NCBI GenBank assembly: GCA_045644665.1
Contig: JAZRHH010000001.1
Coordinates: 1 to 26,125 of the forward strand
DNA: 26,125 nucleotides
Reading direction: 5' to 3'
Source: RGIG9115 sp045644665
GTDB taxonomy: Bacteria; Bacillota; Clostridia; UBA1381
Shown here: in pieces, positions 1-7,872 of the stretch
Layout of the letters: each line of letters begins with the position of its first letter
Numbering within the stretch: the stretch's first letter is position 1
Position numbers and translations under genes: made by a program
The notes under the pieces: model-generated
Seen by the model: the letters and a program-made list of their open reading frames with translations, nothing else
What the model was told of the DNA's origin: nothing
The model's database searches: none

Positions 1-754
1 CCTTTTCCATTCTGCCTATCTCTATGGGAGCCGAGGGGCGTATAACAAACACTCTGCCCTCTTTTTCCAGAGCTTTAAGGCTTTCTAAGCTGTTATTATA
101 ATTAGTATGGCGCTCTTTCAGCTTTTTCATAAAATTCGGGTACTTGCGGTAAACAAGATGTGCCGGAAGGTCTCTCATTTTTTTCTTCTTATAATTTATA
201 TCACGAGTCAGAATAACAACAATCTTTTCGCAGCTTGTCTCTATCAGCTTTTTGTAAGGGACGCTGTCTGCAACGCCGCCGTCAAGATACTTTTTTCCGT
301 CAATTTCTACGGGTCTTGATACAAAAGGAAGAGAAGCAGAAGCGCGCAGTACATCCATTTGCTCAAAAACACTTTCTATCTTTATATACTCTGCCTCTCC
401 TGTTTCCATATTTGTTACAGCTGCAAAGTAGCGGGTGTCAGATTTTTTAAATTCTTCATCGTCAAATATATCAAGTTCTCTTGGCACAACGCCGTAAACA
501 AAATCTGTATTTACAAGGTTGCCCGTTTTGATAAGTGACGCAATGCTTATATACCTTTTGTCTCCGTTAAACTTTTTATTATAACGGATAGCTCTTCCCT
601 TTTGGTTTGAGAAGTAGTTTACACCAAATGCCGCACCGGCAGAAACTGCTGATACTTCGTCAAACTTTATATGATGCTCCATCAAAAAATCAAGCACTCC
701 GGCGGTGTACATTCCTCTCATTCCGCCGCCCTCTAGTACAAGCCCAGTTTTCAT
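1..754 (-). CDS. Patatin-like phospholipase, C-terminal part outside the window
   Basis: The frame stays open for 251 codons from the ATG at 754 to the window edge, so the 3' end is missing. The translation starts MKTGLVLEGGGMRGMYTAGV, and GGGMRG (residues 9-14) is the glycine-rich oxyanion loop of patatin-like lipases. The nucleophile elbow is at residues 36-40 with Ser38, but it reads AVSAG instead of the usual GXSXG. The DGG motif with the partner Asp of the Ser-Asp dyad is at 158-160 (KKYLDGGVADS). No signal peptide is seen, so it probably acts in the cytoplasm or at the inner membrane face on lipid acyl esters. It begins 17 bases downstream of the Na/Pi cotransporter stop and is probably cotranscribed with it. 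The family is clear; the substrate is not. Confidence 0.9.
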   Translation of the reverse strand, partial: MKTGLVLEGGGMRGMYTAGVLDFLMEHHIKFDEVSAVSAGAAFGVNYFSNQKGRAIRYNKKFNGDKRYISIASLIKTGNLVNTDFVYGVVPRELDIFDDEEFKKSDTRYFAAVTNMETGEAEYIKIESVFEQMDVLRASASLPFVSRPVEIDGKKYLDGGVADSVPYKKLIETSCEKIVVILTRDINYKKKKMRDLPAHLVYRKYPNFMKKLKERHTNYNNSLESLKALEKEGRVFVIRPSAPIEIGRMEK

Positions 755-771
755 ATTCTCACCCTAATTTA

Positions 772-2523
772 TTATATAGAATATTTATGATTATATTCAT
801 CATATTGGCTTATAAAGTCATTTTCTCCGTCATATTTAACGTGACTTAAATATTCGTGAGGCTCAAATCCGCTTTCTTCCCTTTGAAGTATTGAAACACC
901 AATGTTTGAACAGTGGTCTGCTATTCTTTCAAAGTTTGTTATAATATCTGAATATACAAATCCTAGCTCAATTGTACATTCGTTATTTTGAAGTCTTTCT
1001 ATATGACGCGTTTTCATTTTAAACTTAAGCATGTCAATAACCTGTTCAAGAGGCTCAATCTTGATGGCATATGACTTGTCCTCTTTTTCCACTGACATAA
1101 CAGAAAGCTCAACAATTTCCTTTATTGCTTTTGTAATAGTAGAAATTTCCTTGGTTGCGTGTTCTGAAAATGTGATTTTCTTATCATGAATTTCCTTTGC
1201 TGCCTCAAGTAAGTTACATGCATGGTCGGAAATTCTTTCTACGTCACCAATAATATGTAAAAGAGTTGTAACCTCGTTTGCCTCCTCCACAGAAAGCTTG
1301 TGTCCGGCAAGTTTTACAAGGTATGAGCCAAGCTTGTCCTCGTAATTATCAACGCAAGTTTCCTGCTCTTTTACAAGGGCATCTGTCTTTTCATCATAGT
1401 CAAAGAGTTTGTCAACTGCAATATTTACCGAATCTCTTGTAATTTTTATCATTTCTGCAATAATTTCCTTTGACTTTTCAAGAGCAAAGCCCGGGATTGT
1501 AAGAAATCTGTCGTCAAGAACTCTGAGCGCGTCCTCAAGAGGTGTTTCTGTTGACTTAAATGTAAGTGTTGCAAGCTTTTCAATAAATTTGCAAAATGGT
1601 ATAAGAATAACTGTTGAAAGTATATTAAACAGTGTATGAACAAGAGCAATTGAAAATACACTTGCCTGACCGTTCATAAATTCAAAGCCTATTACAGAAT
1701 GGAGAGCATAAAATGCCACGCTTATAATTATAACACCGATAAGCTTTATGTAAAGACATGAAATAGCAACTCTCCTTGAGTCTGTGTTTCCATTAATTGC
1801 AGAGAGTATTGGGGTAATTGTTGTTCCGATATTTTGTCCAAGAATAACAGGAAGGGCTGTTGACATTGGTATAGCTCCTGTAAGCGACAACGCCTGCAAA
1901 ATACCCACACTTGCTGATGAAGACTGGATAACGGCTGTGAGAAGTGTTCCGGAAACAATACCAAGAACAGGGTTTTCAAACATTACAAGAATTTGTGCAA
2001 ATGCCGCATTGTCCTTAAGTCCTGACATAGCACCGGACATGGTTTCCATACCAAACATAAGTATAGCAAAGCCAAGGAATATTGCTCCTATGTCTTTTTT
2101 CTTTTCGGACTTTGCAACCATTGTCATAAGGATACCAACTGCTGCAAGAACAGGTGTAAATGAATCAGGCTTTAAGAGTTTGAGCCATACAACATCACCG
2201 GAAATACCTGTTGTACTAAGGAGCCACGCAGTAACCGTTGTACCAACATTTGCACCCATGATAATACCAATTGTTTGTGCAAGAGTCATTATACCTGAGT
2301 TTACAAAGCCTACAAGCATAACCGTTGTGGCAGATGAACTTTGTATTACAGCTGTAACTAAAAATCCAAGCAAAAAGCCTTTAAATCTGTTTGAAGTAAG
2401 CTTTCCCAGGATAGACTCAAGCTGACTTCCCGAAAGCTTTTTTAGGTTGTCACCCATGTAGTTCATTCCAAAAAGGAACAGGGCAAGACCGCCGATTAGT
2501 GTTAAAATTGAAAAGATATCCAT
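772..2523 (-). CDS. Na/Pi cotransporter family protein with C-terminal PhoU-like domain
   Basis: 583 residues. The N-terminal half is hydrophobic and contains two inverted repeats, each with the QSSSAT-type signature of the NptA/SLC34 family (TAVIQSSSATT near residue 58 and TAVIQSSSASV near residue 198). The last roughly 230 residues are soluble and helical, with PhoU-like features around 345-560, as in the longer bacterial members of the family. Known members move inorganic phosphate with sodium across the cytoplasmic membrane; the PhoU-like tail is thought to regulate this. The start is supported by AGGAGG seven bases upstream of the ATG. It has its own promoter (2633-2661) and is followed by the patatin-like gene. 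Family assignment is secure; import versus efflux cannot be told from sequence. Confidence 0.93.
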   Translation of the reverse strand: MDIFSILTLIGGLALFLFGMNYMGDNLKKLSGSQLESILGKLTSNRFKGFLLGFLVTAVIQSSSATTVMLVGFVNSGIMTLAQTIGIIMGANVGTTVTAWLLSTTGISGDVVWLKLLKPDSFTPVLAAVGILMTMVAKSEKKKDIGAIFLGFAILMFGMETMSGAMSGLKDNAAFAQILVMFENPVLGIVSGTLLTAVIQSSSASVGILQALSLTGAIPMSTALPVILGQNIGTTITPILSAINGNTDSRRVAISCLYIKLIGVIIISVAFYALHSVIGFEFMNGQASVFSIALVHTLFNILSTVILIPFCKFIEKLATLTFKSTETPLEDALRVLDDRFLTIPGFALEKSKEIIAEMIKITRDSVNIAVDKLFDYDEKTDALVKEQETCVDNYEDKLGSYLVKLAGHKLSVEEANEVTTLLHIIGDVERISDHACNLLEAAKEIHDKKITFSEHATKEISTITKAIKEIVELSVMSVEKEDKSYAIKIEPLEQVIDMLKFKMKTRHIERLQNNECTIELGFVYSDIITNFERIADHCSNIGVSILQREESGFEPHEYLSHVKYDGENDFISQYDEYNHKYSI

Positions 2524-2594
2524 ACATTTACCTCCTAAATATTTCTCCTAATGTATTTATAATATTTTTTCCATTACTGTTTTGTGAACGAACA

Positions 2595-2618
2595 TTCCGC
2601 ACCTGGCATTTTGCGGAA
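2595..2618 (-). promoter_or_regulatory. Small hairpin in the leader of the Na/Pi cotransporter mRNA
   Basis: TTCCGCA (2595-2601) and TGCGGAA (2612-2618) form a 7-bp stem just downstream of the predicted transcription start. There is no T-run, so it is not a terminator. It may affect mRNA stability or be a protein site. Function unknown. Confidence 0.4.
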
Positions 2619-2632
2619 ATTTCCACATATAT

Positions 2633-2661
2633 ATTATACTATAAAACGCCATAAATTGCAA
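2633..2661 (-). promoter_or_regulatory. SigmaA-type promoter for the Na/Pi cotransporter operon
   Basis: On the minus strand, TTGCAA (2661-2656) lies 17 bases before TATAAT (2638-2633), a good -35/-10 pair. Transcription would start near 2626, giving a leader of about 100 bases before the ATG at 2523. Confidence 0.75.
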
Positions 2662-2690
2662 GAGTAAAAATCAAATTTTTGGAAAGAGAA

Positions 2691-2719
2691 AAACAGACCT
2701 GCAAAAAGCAGGTCTGTTT
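2691..2719 (-). terminator. Rho-independent terminator after the secreted-protein/microprotein pair
   Basis: AAACAGACCTGC and GCAGGTCTGTTT form a perfect 12-bp stem with a 5-base loop. On the minus strand the stem is followed by TTTTTCTC, so it ends transcription coming from 2773-3578. T residues on the other side could also let it work in the plus direction. Confidence 0.85.
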
Positions 2720-2772
2720 TAAATGCTTTTTATTCTCATAAGAGAACTATGTATCAAGATAATCTAATAAGA

Positions 2773-2937
2773 TTAACCCTTGAAAATGTCTGTGTAGCTA
2801 ACAATCTTGATAGCATCAACCTGTTGGCCAACTGATCCATCTTTTGAGAACAATAAAGAAGAAGCAACGCTCATTGTAACGTCTTCTACTTCATATCTTG
2901 AAACTTGAATTTCGGGCTTTGTATAATTCTTTTTCAT
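2773..2937 (-). CDS. Small protein of 54 residues, coupled to the secreted protein upstream
   Basis: The reading frame is ATG at 2937 to TAA at 2773. The protein starts MKKNYTKPEIQVSRYEVEDV and ends SYTDIFKG. Its Shine-Dalgarno AAGGAGGG overlaps the stop codon of the secreted-protein gene 14 bases upstream, so the two are probably translationally coupled, and a strong terminator follows. No signal peptide, membrane segment or cysteine is present. The opening pattern (MKK, then KPEI followed by a hydrophobic and acidic stretch) resembles short orphan proteins common in Clostridia, none of which has a function I know. It could be a partner, chaperone or precursor peptide for its neighbour. Its reality is supported by position, RBS and terminator rather than by homology. 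Confidence 0.7.
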   Translation of the reverse strand: MKKNYTKPEIQVSRYEVEDVTMSVASSLLFSKDGSVGQQVDAIKIVSYTDIFKG

Positions 2938-2951
2938 TTTACATACCCTCC

Positions 2952-3578
2952 TTATTGTGCATCACTGATGCTAACTACAGTGATACCGCTCAAATCTCTT
3001 GTTGTTGATTGAATTTCGAGACCGAATCTGATTTTTGCGTTAGTAGCAGCAATACCGCCTAACAAATCCCATTCGATTGAGCCTTCCTTATCACCGTTTT
3101 TTGCATCCTTAAGAGTAAGAACTACTGTCTTAGCAGTACCATCGTAATTGAATGAACCCTTGATACCAAGTGCACCTTCGCCTGTGATGTACTCATAGTC
3201 TTCTTCCTCTTGAACTGCTTCAAAATTAATTGTTTGCATAGCCGTGTTTGTACCCGCAACACGAACTTCATAATTATCTGCAGGATTTACTAATTCTCCC
3301 TTAACTGCAAGACCTGATGCAAGCTTTTCCTTAATTATCTCAGCTGCATCCTGATCAATGTACATAATGTCAGCGTCATCGTCGCTGCTGCCAAAACCTA
3401 CAGGAAGAACTGCAACTGTCATTTGTGCATTCTCTGCAAATTCTCCATCTGTAATTTTTACAAGAGGATTATCTGTGTCTGTATCATCATACACAGCTGT
3501 TGCAGCGAAAGCAGAAGTTGCCATTGCAATTGCTGCTACTGTTACAGCAAATGCGAACATCTTTCTAAATACCTTCAT
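2952..3578 (-). CDS. Secreted protein of unknown function (208 residues)
   Basis: A clear signal peptide covers residues 1-25: basic MKVFRK, a hydrophobic core of Ala, Val and Phe, then a signal-peptidase I site after SAFA. The mature part is acidic and rich in Asp, Thr, Gly and Val, with alternating beta-like stretches such as KTVVLTLKDAK and the C-terminal DLSGITVVSISDAQ. This suggests an all-beta secreted or surface domain. There is no LPXTG anchor, no lipobox and no Cys in the mature part. AAGGAG lies 8 bases before the ATG. The 54-residue gene is coupled to its 3' end. I do not recognise the family. A cohesin-like or Ig-like fold would fit the composition, but that is a guess. Confidence 0.75.
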   Translation of the reverse strand: MKVFRKMFAFAVTVAAIAMATSAFAATAVYDDTDTDNPLVKITDGEFAENAQMTVAVLPVGFGSSDDDADIMYIDQDAAEIIKEKLASGLAVKGELVNPADNYEVRVAGTNTAMQTINFEAVQEEEDYEYITGEGALGIKGSFNYDGTAKTVVLTLKDAKNGDKEGSIEWDLLGGIAATNAKIRFGLEIQSTTRDLSGITVVSISDAQ

Positions 3579-4239
3579 TTAAAAGTACTCCTTTCAAATT
3601 ATGTAATACTGAACGAGTATTAAAATTCCGATCGGGCTATATGCATGAAGACTTTTAGAATCGGGCAATTCCTTCAAATCCAGGTACATATTCGAATTTT
3701 CGATACCATTCAATACTATAATTATAAACTAATAAAAATATAATTGCAACACCTTTTTTTTCTTTTATAAATTTTCGGCAATTAGTACACTTGCCGCTTA
3801 AATGTTTTGTTGTTTTTGCACAAGACATATAAATAACATAAAAATTTAATAATATTGAAATGTAGAATAAATTGTAATTTAACTGAATTACATTGAGTAA
3901 TACCCAAAAGAAAATCACTTTTTCTGCCGCAGCCTTGGACTTTCAAAAATTTTATTCTGACTGCAATGCCTTTCAAACAATTATACTTCCTCTTCGTTTG
4001 AAAGGCAAGGATGCTCGCCGAGGCTAAGTGCCGAGTTGCTTAGCGTCCGGTTGCACAAAGGAATAAAATTTTTGGAAGATTGGTAGAAACTGCAAAATAG
4101 CCAAATAAACTTTATTTACAAGCTCCATGCAATGGTCGTTTGGGGGTCCGGGGAATCGAAAGCCCCGGAACTTTTGGTTCTTTTGGTTACAAAAGAACAT
4201 AACAAATAAAGATATATCTTTTATCAGGGATTATTAAAA
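3579..4239. other. Intergenic stretch without a convincing gene; structured repeats in the right half
   Basis: From 3579 to about 3900 the DNA is AT-rich. It holds a direct repeat ATCGGGC (3631-3637 and 3660-3666) and the inverted repeat AATACT/AGTATT just upstream of the secreted-protein gene, probably its control region. From 3944 to 4198 there are several perfect inverted repeats (separate entry). The short open frames here have no ribosome binding sites and low-complexity AT-driven translations, so I call no gene. Confidence 0.7.
3944..4198. repeat. Cluster of nested inverted repeats, possible mobile repeat or structured RNA
   Basis: An outer pair of 14-bp arms is perfect: CAAAAATTTTATTC at 3944-3957 and its complement at 4061-4074. 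Inside it are a 12-bp perfect stem (TGCCTTTCAAAC 3967-3978 with 3996-4007) and a 6-bp stem GCTAAG/CTTAGC (4023-4028 with 4039-4044). To the right are TCCGGGG/CCCCGGA (4147-4153 with 4163-4169) and GTTCTTTTG/CAAAAGAAC (4177-4185 with 4190-4198). The GC-rich islands contrast with the AT-rich surroundings. The right-hand motifs remind me of dispersed intergenic repeats in Clostridia, but I cannot confirm this from one copy. Confidence 0.5.
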
Positions 4240-4265
4240 AAGGAGCTGCATATCTGCAACTCCTT
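4234..4265 (-). terminator. Terminator of the dnaK operon
   Basis: On the minus strand, AAGGAGTTGCA, a short loop and TGCAGCTCCTT form an 11-bp stem with one G-U pair, followed by a run of T. It lies 13 bases beyond the dnaJ stop. Confidence 0.9.
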
Positions 4266-4277
4266 ATAAATCATATA

Positions 4278-5405
4278 TTACTTGAAAAAGTCCTTTGCTT
4301 TGTCCATAAATGACTTCTTCTGCTTATAATTTTTATCCTCCTCAAACTCGCGAAGCAGCTCTTTTTGCTTTTGAGAAAGATTTGACGGAACTTCAACACG
4401 AACCTTTACGTACTGGTCGCCTCTTGCCTTAGAGCGAATGTATGGTACACCCTTACCTCTTAGCTTAAAGGTGGTTTCGCTTTGTGTTCCCTCAGGAATG
4501 TCATACTCCACCGCTCCGTCAAGGGTTGGCACTTTGACTGTTGCACCAAGAGCCGCCTGAACAAAGGTTATAGGCATATCAATAAATATGTTATATCCAT
4601 CTCTTACAAAAAGCGGATGAGGTTTAACACGTACTGTCACAAGCAAATCGCCCGTCATTCCGCCGCGCTCGCCCGGCTCGCCCTTGCCGCTTATCTGTAT
4701 TGTCTGTCCGTTATCTATACCCGCCGGAATATCAACCTCTATAACAGAGTTTTTGCGCACCTTGCCTGTTCCGCGACATTCTCTGCAAGGATCTTTTATA
4801 ATCTTACCGTTTCCGTTACATTCAGGACAAGTACCTATATTTGTCATATATCCGAGAGGTGTTCTTACCTGGGTTTTTACCTGACCGCTGCCGCCACAGC
4901 GTGTACAGGTTACAGGAGATGTGCCGGATTTTGCACCGCTGCCGCCGCATGATGAACAGCTCTCCTGCTTTGTAATGCTTAGCTTTTTCTTTGTACCAAA
5001 TGCTGCTTCTTCAAAGGTAATATCAACAACCTGACGTACGTCACGTCCTCTTACCGGACCGTTTCGTCTGCCTCCGCCACCAAAACCTCCAAAGCCGCCG
5101 CCGAAAATGTCACCGAATATATCGCCAAAATCAAATCCGCCAAAGCCTGCACCGCCGCCTCCGGCTCCAAAGTTGGGGTCTACGCCGGCATGACCGAACT
5201 GGTCGTAACGGGAACGCTTTTCAGAGTCACTGAGCACGCCGTATGCTTCATTAACTTCCTTAAACTTTTCTTCTGCTTCCTTGTCATTTGGATGAAGGTC
5301 CGGATGATATTTTTTTGCCACCTTACGGTACGCTTTTTTCAGCTCATCATCACTCGCGCCCTTACTTACTCCAAGGACTTCATAATAATCTCTTTTTTCT
5401 GCCAT
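4278..5405 (-). CDS. dnaJ: Chaperone DnaJ (Hsp40), type I
   Basis: 375 residues, the usual length. The J domain is at residues 4-70 with the HPD motif at 34-36, which stimulates DnaK ATPase. A Gly/Phe-rich linker follows at about 75-115. The zinc-binding region has four CXXCXGXG-type repeats at about 148-215 (CSSCGGSG, CTRCGGSG, CPECNGNG, CRECRGTG). The C-terminal substrate-binding and dimerization domains complete the protein. It delivers unfolded substrates to DnaK in the cytoplasm. It is the last gene of the heat-shock operon, about 70 bases after dnaK, and is followed by a terminator. The start is supported by GGGGAG about 11 bases upstream. Confidence 0.98.
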   Translation of the reverse strand: MAEKRDYYEVLGVSKGASDDELKKAYRKVAKKYHPDLHPNDKEAEEKFKEVNEAYGVLSDSEKRSRYDQFGHAGVDPNFGAGGGGAGFGGFDFGDIFGDIFGGGFGGFGGGGRRNGPVRGRDVRQVVDITFEEAAFGTKKKLSITKQESCSSCGGSGAKSGTSPVTCTRCGGSGQVKTQVRTPLGYMTNIGTCPECNGNGKIIKDPCRECRGTGKVRKNSVIEVDIPAGIDNGQTIQISGKGEPGERGGMTGDLLVTVRVKPHPLFVRDGYNIFIDMPITFVQAALGATVKVPTLDGAVEYDIPEGTQSETTFKLRGKGVPYIRSKARGDQYVKVRVEVPSNLSQKQKELLREFEEDKNYKQKKSFMDKAKDFFK

Positions 5406-5477
5406 TGTTAAACTTTCTCCCCTTTAAATAGGAAATCGCTTGAAAGCGGCAGAACCCCAGTCCTGCCGCTGTTCGGA

Positions 5478-7313
5478 TTAGTTGTTGTTATCGTCTACTT
5501 CTCTGTAATCAGCCTCGTAAACATTGTCTCCGCCCGGAGCCGCTCCGCCTTGTGCCTGTTCTGCACCCGGTGCGCCCTGTGGGTTTGCCTGTGCATAAAG
5601 CTTTTCAGAAAGCGCATAGAACTTCTGTGAAAGAGCTTCTGATGCAGCCTTTATAGCAGCTGAATCTGTACCCTTCAATGCTTCCTTAACCTTTTCAATC
5701 TCTGCCTTTACGCCGTCTATTTCTGCAGCGTCTACCTTGTCGCCGATTTCGCCGATAGCTTTTTCTGACTGATAAACAAGAGTTTCTGCGTTGTTTCTGA
5801 TTTCTACTTCTTCTTTTCTCTTCTTATCTTCTTCTGCATACTTTTCTGCTTCCTGTACTGCTCTTTCGATATCCTCATCAGAAAGGTTTGAAGAAGCTGT
5901 AATTGTAATATTCTGCTCGTTACCTGTTCCAAGATCCTTTGCAGAAACCTTTACGATACCATTAGCATCTATATCAAATGTTACTTCAATCTGTGGCACA
6001 CCGCGTGGAGCAGGTGCAATGCCTGTAAGGTTGAAGCGTCCGAGAGTTTTGTTGTATTGTGCCATTTCTCTCTCGCCCTGGAGCACGTGAACTTCAACGC
6101 TTGTTTGTCCGTCTGCTGCAGTTGAGAAAATCTGTGACTTACTTGCAGGAATTGTTGTGTTTCTTTCAATAAGCTTTGTAAATACACCGCCCATTGTTTC
6201 AATACCAAGTGAAAGAGGTGTTACGTCAAGAAGAAGAACGCCTGTTTCCTCGCCGCCAAGAACTGCTGCCTGACGTGCCGCACCAACAGCAACACACTCG
6301 TCAGGGTTAATTCCCTTATGTGGCTCCTTATTCATTTCTCTCTTAACTGCTTCCTGAACTGCAGGAATACGTGAAGAACCACCAACAAGAAGAACTTCGC
6401 TGATGTCTGACGGAGTTACGTTTGCATCACGCATAGCATTTCTGATGCATGTGATTGTCTTATCAACAAGGTCAGATGTAAGCTCGTCAAACTTAGCCTT
6501 TGTAAGTGTTATATCCATGTGCTTAGGACCTGTCTGGTCTGCTGTGATAAACGGAAGATTAATGCTTGATGTTGTCATTGTAGAAAGCTCAATCTTTGAC
6601 TTTTCAGCAGCTTCCTTAAGTCTTTGCATTGCAACCTTGTCTGTTGAAAGGTCTACGCCGTCTGTTTTCTTGAACTCTGCAACAAGATATTCCATAATTC
6701 TGTTATCAAAGTCGTCACCGCCAAGACGTGTATCACCGTTTGTTGAAAGAACTTCAAATACGCCGTCGCCAATTTCAAGAATTGATACGTCAAATGTACC
6801 GCCGCCAAGGTCGTACACGAGAATTGTCTGGTCCTTGTCACTCATGCCGTAAGCAAGAGCAGCAGCAGTTGGCTCGTTGATTATACGAAGCACTTCAAGA
6901 CCTGCAATTTTACCTGCGTCCTTTGTTGCCTGACGTTGTGAGTCGTTAAAGTATGCAGGAACTGTAATAACAGCCTGTGTTACAGTTTCCCCAAGATACG
7001 CCTCTGCATCAGCCTTGAGCTTTGAAAGGACCATTGCAGAAATTTCCTGTGGTGTATAACCCTTGTCATCAATGTTTACCTTATAATTTGTACCCATTTC
7101 TCTCTTGATAGAAATGATTGTTCTGTCTGCATTTGTTACAGCCTGTCTTTTAGCAACCTGGCCAACTATTCTTTCGCCATCCTTTAAAAACGCTACAACA
7201 GATGGTGTTGTTCTTGCACCCTCTGAGTTTGTGATAACTGTAGGGTTACCACCCTCCATAACAGCTACACATGAATTTGTTGTACCAAGGTCAATTCCTA
7301 TGATTTTTCCCAT
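5478..7313 (-). CDS. dnaK: Molecular chaperone DnaK (Hsp70)
   Basis: 611 residues. The nucleotide-binding domain begins MGKIIGIDLGTTNSCVAVME and contains NEPTAAALAYG, LVYDLGGGTFDVSIL and the LVGGSSRIPAVQ signature. The substrate-binding domain follows from about residue 385 (LLDVTPLSLGIETMGG), then the helical lid and an acidic tail ending EADYREVDDNNN. It folds and refolds proteins in an ATP cycle with DnaJ and GrpE. I chose the ATG at 7313 rather than a TTG six codons upstream because the Shine-Dalgarno AAAGGAAG lies between them and conserved family sequence starts at MGKIIG. It is cotranscribed with grpE 30 bases upstream. Confidence 0.98.
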   Translation of the reverse strand: MGKIIGIDLGTTNSCVAVMEGGNPTVITNSEGARTTPSVVAFLKDGERIVGQVAKRQAVTNADRTIISIKREMGTNYKVNIDDKGYTPQEISAMVLSKLKADAEAYLGETVTQAVITVPAYFNDSQRQATKDAGKIAGLEVLRIINEPTAAALAYGMSDKDQTILVYDLGGGTFDVSILEIGDGVFEVLSTNGDTRLGGDDFDNRIMEYLVAEFKKTDGVDLSTDKVAMQRLKEAAEKSKIELSTMTTSSINLPFITADQTGPKHMDITLTKAKFDELTSDLVDKTITCIRNAMRDANVTPSDISEVLLVGGSSRIPAVQEAVKREMNKEPHKGINPDECVAVGAARQAAVLGGEETGVLLLDVTPLSLGIETMGGVFTKLIERNTTIPASKSQIFSTAADGQTSVEVHVLQGEREMAQYNKTLGRFNLTGIAPAPRGVPQIEVTFDIDANGIVKVSAKDLGTGNEQNITITASSNLSDEDIERAVQEAEKYAEEDKKRKEEVEIRNNAETLVYQSEKAIGEIGDKVDAAEIDGVKAEIEKVKEALKGTDSAAIKAASEALSQKFYALSEKLYAQANPQGAPGAEQAQGGAAPGGDNVYEADYREVDDNNN

Positions 7314-7343
7314 TTTATTTCTTCCTTTCAAATTATATACTTT

Positions 7344-7859
7344 TTAGTTTGCAACTTTAACCATTGAGTGCCTTACAACGCGGGTGCCGTTGTAAATATA
7401 CCCCTTCATAAACTCCTCTACTACTGTATTATCATCTACTGTTTCGTCTTCAATATGCATTACAGCGTTATGAAGATTAGGGTCAAACTGCTCCCCAAGA
7501 GCTTTTATTTCTGTTACACCAAGCTTCTGAAGGGTATCCTGCATCTGCTTATAAACCATGGAAACACCCTCTTTAAACTTAACTGTTTCCTCGTTTTCCG
7601 CCTCTACAGCAAGTGCTCGCTCCAGGTTATCTGCAACAGTTATAAGCTCACTCACTGTATCAATTACAGCGTCACCGTAGCGGGCGTCCTTTTCTCTTTG
7701 GGAACGCTTTTTAAAATTATCAAACTCCGCATAAAGTCTGATATATTTATCCTCCCACTCCTTCGCCTTATCAGGCTCCTGAGCTTCTTCCTCTACCTCT
7801 TGTTCTGCTTGTTCTTCTATTATTTCTTCTTCCTTTATTTCTTCTTTATTGTCAGGCAT
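7344..7859 (-). CDS. grpE: Nucleotide exchange factor GrpE
   Basis: 171 residues. The first 35 are a very acidic, disordered Glu-rich tail, then comes the long coiled coil (WEDKYIRLYAEFDNFKKRSQRE) that makes GrpE dimers. The C-terminal beta domain has the family motif LGEQFDPNLHNAVMHIED and ends with GTRVVRHSMVKVAN. GrpE releases ADP from DnaK and acts as a thermosensor. The start codon is 13 bases after the hrcA stop, with AGGAGG in the gap, so the genes are tightly coupled. Confidence 0.97.
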   Translation of the reverse strand: MPDNKEEIKEEEIIEEQAEQEVEEEAQEPDKAKEWEDKYIRLYAEFDNFKKRSQREKDARYGDAVIDTVSELITVADNLERALAVEAENEETVKFKEGVSMVYKQMQDTLQKLGVTEIKALGEQFDPNLHNAVMHIEDETVDDNTVVEEFMKGYIYNGTRVVRHSMVKVAN

Positions 7860-7872
7860 TTAATATCCCTCC

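Noticed and set aside
1784..2425. 213-codon plus-strand open frame
   Set aside because: Lies fully antisense to the Na/Pi cotransporter, has no RBS, and its composition mirrors the real gene.
3655..3976. Open frames of 64-87 codons in the gap before dnaJ
   Set aside because: AT-driven translations rich in Phe, Ile, Tyr, Leu, no ribosome binding site, overlapping one another, and partly inside the repeat cluster.
4482..4952. 156-codon plus-strand frame opposite dnaJ
   Set aside because: Antisense shadow of the DnaJ Cys/Gly-rich codons.
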